Notes under the pieces: model-generated
What the model was told of the DNA's origin: nothing
The model's database searches: none
Seen by the model: only the letters and a program-made list of their open reading frames with translations
In this document: one piece after another, positions 25,824-34,899 of the stretch
Position numbering within the stretch: the stretch's first letter is position 1
How the letters are laid out: each line of letters starts with the position of its first letter
NCBI RefSeq assembly: GCF_014653945.1
Contig: NZ_BNAU01000003.1
Location: 558,001 to 622,000 of the forward strand
Direction of reading: 5' to 3'
Source of the DNA: Amycolatopsis deserti
Lineage (GTDB): Bacteria; Actinomycetota; Actinomycetes; Mycobacteriales; Pseudonocardiaceae
DNA: 64,000 nt
Translations under genes and position numbers: made by a program

Positions 25824-28114
25824 GACGCCACCTGCACGATCTCCCGCAGCTCGGCCAGCAGCTCACCCCGGCTCGACGCACCCAGGCGCTGCCGCATCCG
25901 CGCCATGTGGTGCTCGACCGTCTTCGCCGAGATGAACAACCGGTCGCCGATCTGCTTGTACGTCAACCCGGCGACCACGAGCTCCGCGACCTGCCGCTCC
26001 CGCTCGCTCAGCCGCACCCCGCCCGTGTGCTCCACCGCTTCCCGGCCCGGCCGGCCCTGGAGCACACGGGCACAATCCAGCAGGGTCACCATCGCCTTGC
26101 GGTCGGACGTCCGGATCGCCGCCTGGCCGGCCAGCCGCGCGCCGTCCCAGCACAGGCCCACCCCGTGCAGGTCCCGCGCCGCCGACTCGACCGCCGCCGC
26201 GTCGACCTCGCCGCCCAGCACCTCCAGCCAGCACCCCGCCGCCCGGGCGATCGTCGCGAAGTACGGGCCCGCCGACGCGGCCTCCGCCAGCGCCGCGGCG
26301 TGCGAAGCCGCCTCCTCCGGCTGCTCCGCGATCACCGCCGCGTGCAGGCCGCTCCAGTGCAACGCGCTCGCCCACAACGGCGGGTCGCCGAGCCCGGCCA
26401 GCAGCTCCCGCGCCTGCCGCAGGTGCGGCGCCAGCCGGTCCCGCTCCCCGAGCCGCGCCGCCGCCACCTCGAACTCGCCGAACGGCAGGAACGTGAACAG
26501 GTCGACCGGGTGCCGGACCACCGCCTCGCGCGCCTGGATCCAGATCCGCCGCAGCCCCGCCAGGTCACTCGCCCGGCGCGCCAGCCCGACCCGCAACCCG
26601 ACCGCGAACAACCAGTCCCGCGGCGACAACTGCTCGCCCGCCGACCTCAGCTGCGCGTTCGCGCCCTCCTCGTCGCCGCGCAGCATCGCGATCCACGCCA
26701 GCAGCAACCGGTGCCGCGGCACCAGCACACCCGAGGACACCGCCCGCTCCAGCAACGGCTCGGCGATCGCCGCCTCACCCGAGTGCAGCGCCACCAGCGC
26801 GCCCAGCGCCGCCGGGCTGTCCGGCAGCAGCACGCGGTCCGACACCGGCTCCAGCATCTCCGCCGACCGGATCAAAGTGGACAGTGCCACCGTCGGCTGA
26901 CCCGTCACCGACTCCAGCACGCCTTCCGCCGCCGACGACACCGCGCCCGCGAGCAGCGTCGGCGGACCGTCCACTGAGGACTTCGCCAGCAGCTTCTCCG
27001 CCTCCGCGAGGCGCCCGGATCCGGTCAGGCCGATCACCGCGAAACAGCGCGCGGCCGCCGTGTCCGACCACTGGAACAGCTCCGCGCTGCGCGCCAGCTG
27101 GCCCCGGTGCGCCAGCGCGGCGCCCGCCACCTGCGCGCCCTCGGCCCGGTCCGCCGCGTCGTCGGAGGCGATCACCTGGTCGGCCAGCTGCAGCGCGGTG
27201 TCGAAGTCCCCGGCTCGCGCGACCGCCTCGGCCCAGCGGGTCCCCACGGCCGCGATCGGCCGCCCGGCTCGCACCGCCGCCTCGTACAACCGCGCGGCCA
27301 GCGCCGGTTCGCCGGTCGCCTCGCCCGCGGCCACCTCGAACGCCCTCGCCACGTCGGCGCCGGTCACGCCGGTCCCGATCAGCGGCCGGACCAGGCTCAG
27401 CACCGGCCCGCTGCGGTCCAGCTGCCGCTGGATGAGCCGCAGCCGCAGGGCGATCCGCCGGTCGGCGGGCACCAGCTCCCGCAGGGCCCGCGCGGCGACC
27501 GGCAGCAGCCGCCCATCCGGCCCCAGGTAACCAGTCGCGCGCACGGCTTCGACCGTCGACGCGGGCAGCTTCAGCGCGGCGAGCAGGTCCGGATCGGCCC
27601 CGGCTTCGACCGCGAGCAGGTAGCACAGCGAATCCTCGCCGGCCTGATCCAGCTCGTGCCGGAACGCCGCGACCAGTTCACCGTCGCCGCCGGCCAGCAG
27701 GCGCACGAACCCCGGCACACCGCCGGTCTGCGCCAGCACGGTGTCGACCGCCAGCGGCCGCCCGGCCCTGGCCAGGAACGTCTCCGTGCGCACCCGGTCG
27801 AACGGCCGCAGCACCAGCTGCCCGGTCAACCGGCCGAGCACCTGGTTCAGCGCGGCCGGCCGCGGGTGCGGGCGGGCCGCGATGACCAGCCCGGCCGACT
27901 CGTCGTCGAGCTGACGGGCCACTTCGGACAGTTCGGCGTCGCCCAGCAGGTGGGCGTCGTCGACCAGCCGCACGCCGGGCGCGCCGGCGAGGTGGTCGAG
28001 CACGGCGGTCTTGCCGTAGCCGCCGGGGGCCACGATCGCGAGGCGGACCGGCGCGAGCTGACCGGATTTGATCGCCGCGCAGACCCGCTCGGTGGGTTCG
28101 TCCAGCAGGATCAC
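25820..28114 (-). CDS. iniR: LuxR-family ATPase regulator, IniR-like
   Basis: 764-residue STAND/LAL-type regulator. An N-terminal P-loop ATPase has Walker A VAPGGYGKTAVLD and Walker B VRLVDDAHLL. A long helical-repeat middle region follows. The C-terminal LuxR HTH is VRLSERERQVAELVVAGLTYKQIGDRLFISAKTVEHHMARMRQRLG. In mycobacteria IniR (Rv0339c), a protein of this build, activates the iniBAC operon in response to cell-wall stress and free trehalose. Here it sits two genes from an iniB-iniA-iniC set. The GTG at 28114 overlaps the Hsp70-like stop by 4 bp. The longer frame to 28624 is antisense to the chaperone gene and was rejected. Confidence 0.87.
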   Translation of the reverse strand: MILLDEPTERVCAAIKSGQLAPVRLAIVAPGGYGKTAVLDHLAGAPGVRLVDDAHLLGDAELSEVARQLDDESAGLVIAARPHPRPAALNQVLGRLTGQLVLRPFDRVRTETFLARAGRPLAVDTVLAQTGGVPGFVRLLAGGDGELVAAFRHELDQAGEDSLCYLLAVEAGADPDLLAALKLPASTVEAVRATGYLGPDGRLLPVAARALRELVPADRRIALRLRLIQRQLDRSGPVLSLVRPLIGTGVTGADVARAFEVAAGEATGEPALAARLYEAAVRAGRPIAAVGTRWAEAVARAGDFDTALQLADQVIASDDAADRAEGAQVAGAALAHRGQLARSAELFQWSDTAAARCFAVIGLTGSGRLAEAEKLLAKSSVDGPPTLLAGAVSSAAEGVLESVTGQPTVALSTLIRSAEMLEPVSDRVLLPDSPAALGALVALHSGEAAIAEPLLERAVSSGVLVPRHRLLLAWIAMLRGDEEGANAQLRSAGEQLSPRDWLFAVGLRVGLARRASDLAGLRRIWIQAREAVVRHPVDLFTFLPFGEFEVAAARLGERDRLAPHLRQARELLAGLGDPPLWASALHWSGLHAAVIAEQPEEAASHAAALAEAASAGPYFATIARAAGCWLEVLGGEVDAAAVESAARDLHGVGLCWDGARLAGQAAIRTSDRKAMVTLLDCARVLQGRPGREAVEHTGGVRLSERERQVAELVVAGLTYKQIGDRLFISAKTVEHHMARMRQRLGASSRGELLAELREIVQVAS

Positions 28115-29271
28115 TCGTCGTCCTCGCTTCGGGAGCCGCCGCGGCGGGAGGGCGCGAACCGGCGGCGGGGCGGTTCGAGCGGGGTCAGTACGACGGGCGG
28201 CCGCGGCGGAACGGGTTCGTCGTCGTACGCGTCTTCGGGTTCCAGGTCGGGGAAGCCGGTCACCTTCGGCACGAGCGCGGTCGACTCGACCGGGGCGCCT
28301 TCCCCGAGCCGCGCGACCAGGGCCGCCCCGCGCGCGACCGCGAACGCCGGCTCCGGCTCGGCGACGACCCGGCACCCGGTCAGCTCGCCGGCCAGCTCGG
28401 CCAGTAGCGGCACCGCCGCCGTGCCGCCGACCAGCAGCACCGCGCTCAGCCGCTCGTACCGGCGCAGCGGGTCCAGCGTCGCGAGCAGACCGGGCCGCGC
28501 CAGGCGGTCGAACTCGGCGCGCGTCACCCGCACCGGCCCGATCTCGGTCTCGGGCACCGCCGACAGCCGCTCCTTGGCCTCCGCGCACACCAGTCGCAAC
28601 GCCGAGGGCGCCACATCGCCGCACCGCTCGCGGACGTGGTCGAACAGCAGGTCGTCGAGCGTCTTGCCGGCCGTCGGCTCGGCCGGCTCGGCGTGCGCGA
28701 CCAGGTCGAACGTCGCGGGCCCGCGCCGCAGCACGGCGAGGTCGGCGTGCTCGCCCCCGATCCGGACCACCCCGACCAGGGTCTGCGGGTCGATGCGCTC
28801 ACGCGCGAGATGCCCCTCCGCGGCCGCGACCGGCGTCGGCAGCAGCATCGCGGGCGGCAACCCGGCCGCGGCCAGCGCGTCGAGCAGCAGCTTGCGCCGG
28901 TAGGTGCCCCAGGACGGCGGGTGCGTGACCGCGATGCGCTCGGCCGGCTCGCCCTCGTCGGCGGCGATCTGGTCGACGACCCAGCCCGCGACGGCCGCGG
29001 TCAACGCCTCCGCCGTGTACAGCTCGTCACCGAGCAGGAACGGAACGTCATCACCGATTCGGCGCAGGAACCCCCGCGCCACCCGGTCGGGTTCCCCGAC
29101 CGAACGCCGCAAGGCCTCCGCGCCGACCGACACGGTCGCGTCGAAAGCGACGTGCACGACGGACTCGACCAGGGGTCCGGCCACCGGCTCCGACCAGCGT
29201 TCGCCCACGTCACGGCACACGGCAGCGGCGATGCCGGTGCTGCCGATGTCGATGCCGAGAACGTGACGCAT
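28111..29271 (-). CDS. Hsp70/DnaK-like ATPase-domain protein of the ini locus
   Basis: 386-residue Hsp70-superfamily protein with only the actin-like ATPase domain: N-terminal phosphate loop VLGIDIGSTGIAAAV, RIAVTHPPSWG, TLVGVVRIGGEHADLAVL, and VLLVGGTAAVPLLAELAG. A substrate-binding domain is absent. The C-terminus is a Pro/Arg-rich tail. It is divergent from iniB and co-transcribed with, and overlapping, iniR. In mycobacteria a small unrelated gene separates iniR and iniB, so this chaperone-like partner is characteristic of this relative. It may modulate IniR or assist IniB. The ATG at 29271 has a GTGAGGA Shine-Dalgarno, but a GTG at 29292 is also possible. Confidence 0.8.
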   Translation of the reverse strand: MRHVLGIDIGSTGIAAAVCRDVGERWSEPVAGPLVESVVHVAFDATVSVGAEALRRSVGEPDRVARGFLRRIGDDVPFLLGDELYTAEALTAAVAGWVVDQIAADEGEPAERIAVTHPPSWGTYRRKLLLDALAAAGLPPAMLLPTPVAAAEGHLARERIDPQTLVGVVRIGGEHADLAVLRRGPATFDLVAHAEPAEPTAGKTLDDLLFDHVRERCGDVAPSALRLVCAEAKERLSAVPETEIGPVRVTRAEFDRLARPGLLATLDPLRRYERLSAVLLVGGTAAVPLLAELAGELTGCRVVAEPEPAFAVARGAALVARLGEGAPVESTALVPKVTGFPDLEPEDAYDDEPVPPRPPVVLTPLEPPRRRFAPSRRGGSRSEDDE

Positions 29272-29498
29272 AGGGGTTGAATCCTCACTCACGGGGTCGC
29301 CCCTTCGTACCAAAGTCGCCCGTTGGGGTCACATCCCCTAATCCCCTAACGGGTGGCCCCGATGGCCTCGGCGAAGGTTGCGGACCGATCCCCGATGCCT
29401 CGGTAACGGAACGGTCACTAGGTTCGGCCCAGGCGTCCTGCGGTGCACCCTGGACGCCTTGTCCGTTTTCAACCCCCCGAGATCCGCGGAGATATTCC
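29272..29498. promoter_or_regulatory. Divergent ini control region with CCCCTAA repeats
   Basis: 227-bp region between the Hsp70-iniR and iniB-iniA-iniC transcripts. CCCCTAA occurs twice in tandem at 29335-29341 and 29343-29349. Related inverted copies are TAGGGGTTG at 29271-29279 and GTTGGGG at 29322-29328. CCCCGATG-CCTCGG is also repeated near 29357 and 29390. The CCCCTAA group is a plausible IniR operator. A TAGGTT at 29419-29424 may be the -10 box for iniB. Confidence 0.45.
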
Positions 29499-31694
29499 TT
29501 GTCTCTCCCCGCCCAGAACCTGCACGAGTTCGTGCTGACCCTGCTGAACGACGAGGCTGCCCGGGCCGCGTTCGCCGCCGACCCGACCAGCGCGCTCGCC
29601 GCCGCCGGCTTGAGCGACGTCACGCCGCAGGACATCCAGGAAGTCGCCCCGCTGGTCGCCGACTACGCCCCCGCTCCGCTGGCCGAGGCGCTGTCCGCGC
29701 TGCCGCTGGACGCCGACGTAACCGACCTGCAGGGCGCGATCGCCCAGCTGCAGGCCGTCGCGGACGCCGCCGACGCGCTGCCCGTCGCGACCCCCGAGCT
29801 GCCCCTGGACGTCCCGGCCCGCGCCGACCTGCCGGTCGACACCTCGGCCCTGCCGCTGGACGCCTCGGCCCTCCCGCTCGACGCCTCGGCCCTCCCGCTC
29901 GACGCCTCGGCCCTCCCGCTCGACGCCTCGGCCCTCCCGCTCGACGCCTCGGCCCTTCCGGTCGGCGGCGAGCTGCTGGGCGACCTGCCGCTCGAGCTGC
30001 CCGAGCTGGGCGACCTGCCGCTCGACGTCCCGGCCCTCGACGGCCTCCCGCTGGACGTCCCGGCCCGCGAGGACCTGCCGGTCAACGCGCTGCCGGTCGA
30101 CCAGCTGCCGCTGGACGCGCTGCCCACCGACGGCCTGCCGACCGACGCGCTGCCGCTCGACCTGCCCGAGTTGGGTGACGTGCCGGTCGAGCTGCCCGCG
30201 CTGGGCGACCTGCCCCTGCAGCCGCCCGCCGTCGGCGACCTCCCGCTGGACGCCCGCAACGACCTGCCCACCGACGCGCTGCCGGTCGACGCGCTGCCCA
30301 CCGACGCCCTGCCGACGGACGCGCTGCCGCTTGACGCGCTGTCCACCGACGCGCTGCCGGTCGACGCCCCCGAGCTGGGCGAGCTGCCGGTGTCGCTCCC
30401 CGAGGTCGAGGGCCTCCAGGGCGCGCTGCCCGGGCTCCCGGTCCAGCTGCCCGCGCTGGGCGAGCTGCCGTCGCTGCCGACCGTCGGCGCCGAGCGTGCC
30501 GACGTCCCGAGCGAGCTGACCGGCCTGCCGGTCGACGCGAGCGCCCTGCCCCTCGACGCGAGCGCGCTGCCCGTCGGCACCGAGGACGTCACCGGCCTCG
30601 CCGAGACCGTCGGCCTGACCGAGCTGCCGGAGACCGGCGGCCTGCCCGTCGACTTCGACACGCTGGGCTCGCTGCCGGTGGACGCCCCGTCGCTGGGCGA
30701 CAAGCCGTTCACCGCGCCCGACCTGGACGTTCCGGGTGTCGGCCGCTTCGACACCGCGAGCGCCGGTTCCGCCGACGGCTACGCCACCACCGTCTCCTAC
30801 GAGGGTGACCTGGCCGAGGGTGCCGCCGCGGCCGCCGCCGCCCCGGAGGGCGCCGGTGTCGCCGGCACCGCGGGCACCCCGGCCGGTGCCTTCATCGGCA
30901 GCGCCGCGGGCAGCACCGAGGGCTTCACCGGCGGCTTCGCCGTCGAGAACAACGAGGGTGAGCTGCAGGGCGGCCTGACCGCCGGTGAGGACGCCGTCCT
31001 CGCGGGCGCTCGCACCGACTCCGCCCTGGGCACCTACACCCTCGGCTTCGACGGCCTGCCCGCCGACCTGCCCACCGACGTCCCGAGCCTCGACGGCCTG
31101 CCCGCCGACGTGCCGAGCTTCGACCAGGCCGGTGACCTGGCCGGTTCGCTCGACTCGGACGTCCTCGGCCGCGCCGAGCCGGCCGCCGGCACGATCGCCG
31201 ACTACATCTCGATCGGTGGTGACCTGGTCGGCGGCGGTGTCGCCCAGAACTCGGCCACCCTCGGCGAGTACCTGACCCTCGGCGGCGCGCAGGCCGGTGA
31301 CCTGGTCACCAACGCCGGCGCCCAGGCCGGCACCGCGATCTCCGACGGTGGCCACCAGGCCGCGGACCTCGCGAGCGACCTGCCCGCCGCCCCCGGCGTG
31401 CCGTCCGTGCTGCCCGCCGCCGTCCCGGCCGAGATCCCGGCCGAGGCGCCCGGCGACGTGCCGGTCCACTTCGGCGCCGAGCTGCCGCAGGGCCTGCCGC
31501 ACCTGCCGGTCGCGAACCCGCTGCCCGAGGTGACCAACCACGTCGAGCACGCGCTGACCACCGACCCGGTCAAGGAGGTCGTGTCGGTCACGAACAGCCC
31601 GCTGTCCGACGCGATCGGCCCGCTGAACCACGCGCCGCTGCCCGAGGCCGCTGACCTCGACAACCTGCACGGCGACCTGCCCCTGGGTCACTGA
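29499..31694 (+). CDS. iniB: IniB-like repetitive envelope-stress protein
   Basis: 731-residue protein. The N-terminal domain (NLHEFVLTLLNDEAARAAFAADPTSALAAAGL) matches IniB N-termini. Residues ~95-400 are a long low-complexity run of SALPLDA, DALPTDALPLD and LGDLPLD repeats. Residues ~410-650 are Gly/Ala-rich, and the end is a Pro/Leu/Asp-rich tail. There is no signal peptide. The TTG at 29499 is the only start that places the Shine-Dalgarno GCGGAG 8 nt away and gives the conserved N-terminus. IniB is induced by isoniazid and ethambutol in mycobacteria; its exact role is unclear. Two hairpins separate it from iniA. The repeat region is prone to length change. Confidence 0.85.
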   Translation: MSLPAQNLHEFVLTLLNDEAARAAFAADPTSALAAAGLSDVTPQDIQEVAPLVADYAPAPLAEALSALPLDADVTDLQGAIAQLQAVADAADALPVATPELPLDVPARADLPVDTSALPLDASALPLDASALPLDASALPLDASALPLDASALPVGGELLGDLPLELPELGDLPLDVPALDGLPLDVPAREDLPVNALPVDQLPLDALPTDGLPTDALPLDLPELGDVPVELPALGDLPLQPPAVGDLPLDARNDLPTDALPVDALPTDALPTDALPLDALSTDALPVDAPELGELPVSLPEVEGLQGALPGLPVQLPALGELPSLPTVGAERADVPSELTGLPVDASALPLDASALPVGTEDVTGLAETVGLTELPETGGLPVDFDTLGSLPVDAPSLGDKPFTAPDLDVPGVGRFDTASAGSADGYATTVSYEGDLAEGAAAAAAAPEGAGVAGTAGTPAGAFIGSAAGSTEGFTGGFAVENNEGELQGGLTAGEDAVLAGARTDSALGTYTLGFDGLPADLPTDVPSLDGLPADVPSFDQAGDLAGSLDSDVLGRAEPAAGTIADYISIGGDLVGGGVAQNSATLGEYLTLGGAQAGDLVTNAGAQAGTAISDGGHQAADLASDLPAAPGVPSVLPAAVPAEIPAEAPGDVPVHFGAELPQGLPHLPVANPLPEVTNHVEHALTTDPVKEVVSVTNSPLSDAIGPLNHAPLPEAADLDNLHGDLPLGH
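29844..29948 (+). repeat. iniB: 21-bp tandem repeats inside iniB
   Basis: Five head-to-tail 21-bp units coding SALPLDA. The last four (29865-29948) are identical at the DNA level and the first differs at two positions. Identity at silent positions points to recent expansion or homogenisation. Confidence 0.95.
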
Positions 31695-31695
31695 C

Positions 31696-31780
31696 CGGTA
31701 GCCGCAACGGCGCGGCTACCGCTCACCGACGAAGCGGCGGGGTTCGTCTCAGAACGGACCCCGCCGCTTCACGTTTTGGT
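31696..31780 (+). terminator. Tandem hairpins between iniB and iniA
   Basis: First hairpin 31696-31721: perfect 9-bp stem (CGGTAGCCG/CGGCTACCG). Second hairpin 31731-31770: perfect 13-bp stem (GAAGCGGCGGGGT/ACCCCGCCGCTTC, 14-nt loop) followed by ACGTTTTGG. This is an intrinsic terminator or attenuator that would lower iniA-iniC relative to iniB. Confidence 0.75.
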
Positions 31781-31803
31781 CACGACACGGCACACTCCTC
31801 CGC

Positions 31804-33603
31804 GTGCTTGCACCGCCCTGGCTCGACGTACTGGACGACACCGCCCACGTCTGCGCCACCCAACGGCGTCCGGATCTCCTCGACCGCATCCGCAGACGCA
31901 GAGCGCAGCTGCTCGACGAGAAGCTGCGGGTGGTCGTGATCGGCGAGACCGGCCAGGGCAAGAGCCAGCTGGTGAACGCCCTGGTCAACGCGCCGGTGTG
32001 CGCGGTCGGCGAGGACGCGACGACCACCGTCCCGGCCGTCGTCACGCACGCCGAGACCCCGACCGCGGCCGTCGTCACGGCCGGTCCGCGGGCCATCGAA
32101 GGCCCGGCCCGGCAGCCGGTCCCGGTCGAGTCGGTCACCGGGCAGGCCAATCGGGAAGCGGTCGCCGTGAGCGGTCCACCGGTCGTGCGGGCCGAGGTCG
32201 GCCTGCCCCGCGCGCTGCTGTCCGGCGGCCTGGCGCTGGTCGACACGCCGGCGCGGGCGGCCATGGAGACCGTCGACTCGGCGGACGCCGTGCTGATGGC
32301 CACCGACGCCACGAGCGAGCTGTCGGCGTCGGAGATCCAGCTGCTCGAGCAGGTCGTGCGGCTGTGCCCGACCGTGCTCGTGGTGCTCACCAAGATCGAC
32401 CTGGTCCCCGGCTGGCGAGCGGTGGCGCAGCGCAACCGCAACCGCCTCGACCAGCGCGGGCTGATGGCGTCGCTGATCCCGGTGTCCGCCGCGCTGCGGC
32501 TGGCCGCGGCCCGCACCGGCGACCAGGCGCTCAACGCCGAGTCCGGGTTCGGCGAGCTGGTCAAGTGCCTGCACCAGGACCTGCCCGGCCAGGCCGACCT
32601 GCTGGCCCGCCGCTCGGTCGCCGCGCTGAGCACCACCACCGTCGAGGCCCTGCAGAACTCCCTGACCGAGGAATACGCCGCGACGCAGCAGCCGGACAAC
32701 GGCGACGCGGTCGCCCGCTGGCACGCCGCCGGGCGACGGCTGGAGAAGCTGCAGCGGGACGCCAGCCGCTGGCAGACGCTGCTGTCCGACGAGGTGTCCG
32801 ACCTGATCTCGGACGTCGAGTTCGACCTGCGCGACCGGACCCGCAAGATCCTGGTCGAGGTCGACGAGTACTTCGAGACCGCGGACCCGGCGAAGACGTG
32901 GCCCGAGTTCGAGGAGTGGCTGCGGGAGAACCTGACCACGGTCGCGGAGACGAACTCGGAATGGCTGCTGGACCGGTTCGAATGGATCGCGCGCAAGATC
33001 GCGCGGCAGGTCGCCCCGCACCGCGAGGACGCGCTGCCCGACTCGCTGCCGCGCGAGGTGCCCGGTGACGCGGTCGGCGACCTGCGGATGCCGCGGGTCG
33101 AGCGGTTCGGCGTCGGGCAGAAGCTGTTCGTCGGCATGCGCGGGTCCTACAGCGGCCTGCTGATGTTCGGGCTCGCCACCACCATCGCCGGACTGCCGCT
33201 GATCAACCCGATCTCGCTCGGCGCGGGCGCGGCCTTCGGCGCGAAGAGCGTGTTCGAGGAGCGCGGCAACCGGCTCAAGCGGCGCCAGCACGCCGCGAAG
33301 ACCGCCGCGCACCGGTACGTCGACGACTTCTTCCTGCGCTACAGCAAGCACAGCAAGGACACCGCGCGGCAGATCCACCGCGCGCTGCGCGACCGGCTCA
33401 ACGGGGTCGCCGACGAACTGCGTGGCGAGATCACCGAGACCGCGAAGACGTTCAAGCAGGCCATCGACGACGACACCACCCGTCGAACGGTCCGGGCGAA
33501 CGAGATCCGGCGGATGATGGACGAACTGAACGTGCTGCGCCGCCGCGCCCAGGCCCTGGCCACGCCCGCGCAGCTGCCCACCCAGCGGGGGATCACCGCG
33601 TGA
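31804..33603 (+). CDS. iniA: IniA-like dynamin-family GTPase
   Basis: 599-residue bacterial dynamin-like protein. The GTPase domain shows G1 IGETGQGKS (residues ~45-53), a Thr-rich switch I (DATTTVPAV), G3 LALVDTPAR and G4 VLTKIDLV. A long helical stalk follows, with a hydrophobic segment (YSGLLMFGLATTIAGLPLI) near residue 450 that could be the membrane paddle. M. smegmatis IniA mediates membrane fission and contributes to tolerance of cell-wall drugs. The GTG start at 31804 follows the terminator region. Its stop overlaps the iniC start (GTGA), so the two are translationally coupled. Confidence 0.88.
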   Translation: MLAPPWLDVLDDTAHVCATQRRPDLLDRIRRRRAQLLDEKLRVVVIGETGQGKSQLVNALVNAPVCAVGEDATTTVPAVVTHAETPTAAVVTAGPRAIEGPARQPVPVESVTGQANREAVAVSGPPVVRAEVGLPRALLSGGLALVDTPARAAMETVDSADAVLMATDATSELSASEIQLLEQVVRLCPTVLVVLTKIDLVPGWRAVAQRNRNRLDQRGLMASLIPVSAALRLAAARTGDQALNAESGFGELVKCLHQDLPGQADLLARRSVAALSTTTVEALQNSLTEEYAATQQPDNGDAVARWHAAGRRLEKLQRDASRWQTLLSDEVSDLISDVEFDLRDRTRKILVEVDEYFETADPAKTWPEFEEWLRENLTTVAETNSEWLLDRFEWIARKIARQVAPHREDALPDSLPREVPGDAVGDLRMPRVERFGVGQKLFVGMRGSYSGLLMFGLATTIAGLPLINPISLGAGAAFGAKSVFEERGNRLKRRQHAAKTAAHRYVDDFFLRYSKHSKDTARQIHRALRDRLNGVADELRGEITETAKTFKQAIDDDTTRRTVRANEIRRMMDELNVLRRRAQALATPAQLPTQRGITA

Positions 33604-34847
33604 GCCTGGCCGCGAGGACGCGTGCGGTCCTGCAGGAGGCGCTGGAGGTCTACCAGGACAGCCCGCGCGCGACGAGCTGGCTGCAGCGCCAGCTGACCCG
33701 GTTCGAGGACCCGCTGCGGCTGGCGGTGGTGGGGCCGCGCGGCTCGGGCCGGTCGACACTGGTCGCCGCGCTGGCCGGGGAGCCGCCGCGGGGCGAGATG
33801 ACGTGGTTCCGGACCTCGCCGGGCCGGTCGCCGGACGAGCTGATGCTGATGGACACGCCGGCGATCGACGGCGGCGCGGCGCCGAGCACGATCGAGGGAA
33901 TCTGCATGGACGCCGACGCGGTCCTCCACCTCGTGCGGCGGCCGTCGGAGGCCGATCTGTCGTTCCTGCACACGCTGCAGGACCACCCGGTGGCGCGGGC
34001 GGCCGCGGTGAACGCGCTGGTCGTGTTGTCCCGCGCCGACGAGCTGGGTGGCGGCCGGGTGGACGCCGTGATCTCGGCCCGGCAGGTCGCGCGCCGCTAC
34101 CGGGTGGCGCCGGAGGTGGCCGGGCTGTGCCAGGACGTCGTGCCGGTGGCCGGGCTGCTCGCCGCGGCGGCGCGCACGCTGACCGAGCCGGAGTTCGCGG
34201 TGCTGCGCGCGCTCGCGGCCGTGCCGCGGGAGGAGCTGGAGCCGCGGTTGCTGTCGGCGGACCGGTTCGCGGCGGCGGAGTTCCCGGCGCCGGTGGCCGC
34301 GTCCGACCGCGCCGCACTGCTCGCGCGGTTCGGGATCTTCGGCGTGCGGCTGGCGTTGACGTTGATCCGCCGTGGCGCGGACACGTTGCCGGCGCTGGCC
34401 GGTCAGCTCGTGCCGCGCAGCGGACTGGCCGACCTGCGCGAGGCGATCGACGGGTACTTCGTGGCGCGGCGGGACGCGCTCAAGGCGCGGTCGGCGTTGA
34501 TCGGGCTGGAAGTGGTGCTGCGCATGGAACCGCGCCCGGCCGCGGCCGGGTTGGCGGCCGGGCTGGAACGGTTGCTGGCCGGCGCCCACGATTTCCGGGA
34601 GCTGCGGCTGGTGGCCGCGCTGCAAACCGGACGGACGTCTTTTTCGGCGGACCTGAAGGCGGAAGCCCTGCGGCTGATCGGAGCCGCGGGAACGTCCCGG
34701 ACCGAGCGACTGGGGGCGGAGCCGGTGCTGCTCGCCGTGCGGCGGTGGCGGGACCAGGTGGAGAACCCGGAGCTGAGCGCCGGGGAGCGTCGCGCCGCGG
34801 CAGTCGTGTTGCGCAGCTGCGAAGCGATGGCGAACGGGACGATCTGA
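33600..34847 (+). CDS. iniC: IniC-like dynamin-family GTPase
   Basis: 415-residue partner of IniA, with G1 VVGPRGSGRST, G3 LMLMDTPA and a degenerate G4 (LSRADEL instead of N/TKxD). The helical C-terminal half is shorter than that of IniA. As in other bacterial dynamin pairs, the two may form heteromeric membrane-remodelling complexes. The GTG at 33600 overlaps the iniA stop by 4 bp. Transcription runs toward a 7-bp hairpin at 34869-34892 that separates it from the convergent peptide gene. Confidence 0.85.
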   Translation: MSLAARTRAVLQEALEVYQDSPRATSWLQRQLTRFEDPLRLAVVGPRGSGRSTLVAALAGEPPRGEMTWFRTSPGRSPDELMLMDTPAIDGGAAPSTIEGICMDADAVLHLVRRPSEADLSFLHTLQDHPVARAAAVNALVVLSRADELGGGRVDAVISARQVARRYRVAPEVAGLCQDVVPVAGLLAAAARTLTEPEFAVLRALAAVPREELEPRLLSADRFAAAEFPAPVAASDRAALLARFGIFGVRLALTLIRRGADTLPALAGQLVPRSGLADLREAIDGYFVARRDALKARSALIGLEVVLRMEPRPAAAGLAAGLERLLAGAHDFRELRLVAALQTGRTSFSADLKAEALRLIGAAGTSRTERLGAEPVLLAVRRWRDQVENPELSAGERRAAAVVLRSCEAMANGTI

Positions 34848-34868
34848 GGCCGTTCGTCACGAGGCTGC

Positions 34869-34892
34869 GGGCTCGCCCGGTTCGACGAGCCC
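34869..34892. terminator. Hairpin between convergent iniC and the 68-residue peptide gene
   Basis: GGGCTCG/CGAGCCC 7-bp perfect stem with a 10-nt loop, located 21 bp after the iniC stop and 8 bp after the peptide stop. There is no U tract, so it is a weak bidirectional terminator candidate. Confidence 0.4.
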
Positions 34893-34899
34893 GGCCGGT

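Noticed and set aside
28115-28624. N-terminal extension of the IniR-like gene
   Set aside because: The extension is antisense-frame sequence within the Hsp70-like gene (Arg/Gly/Ala-rich). The GTG at 28114 with a GTGA overlap fits the family start.
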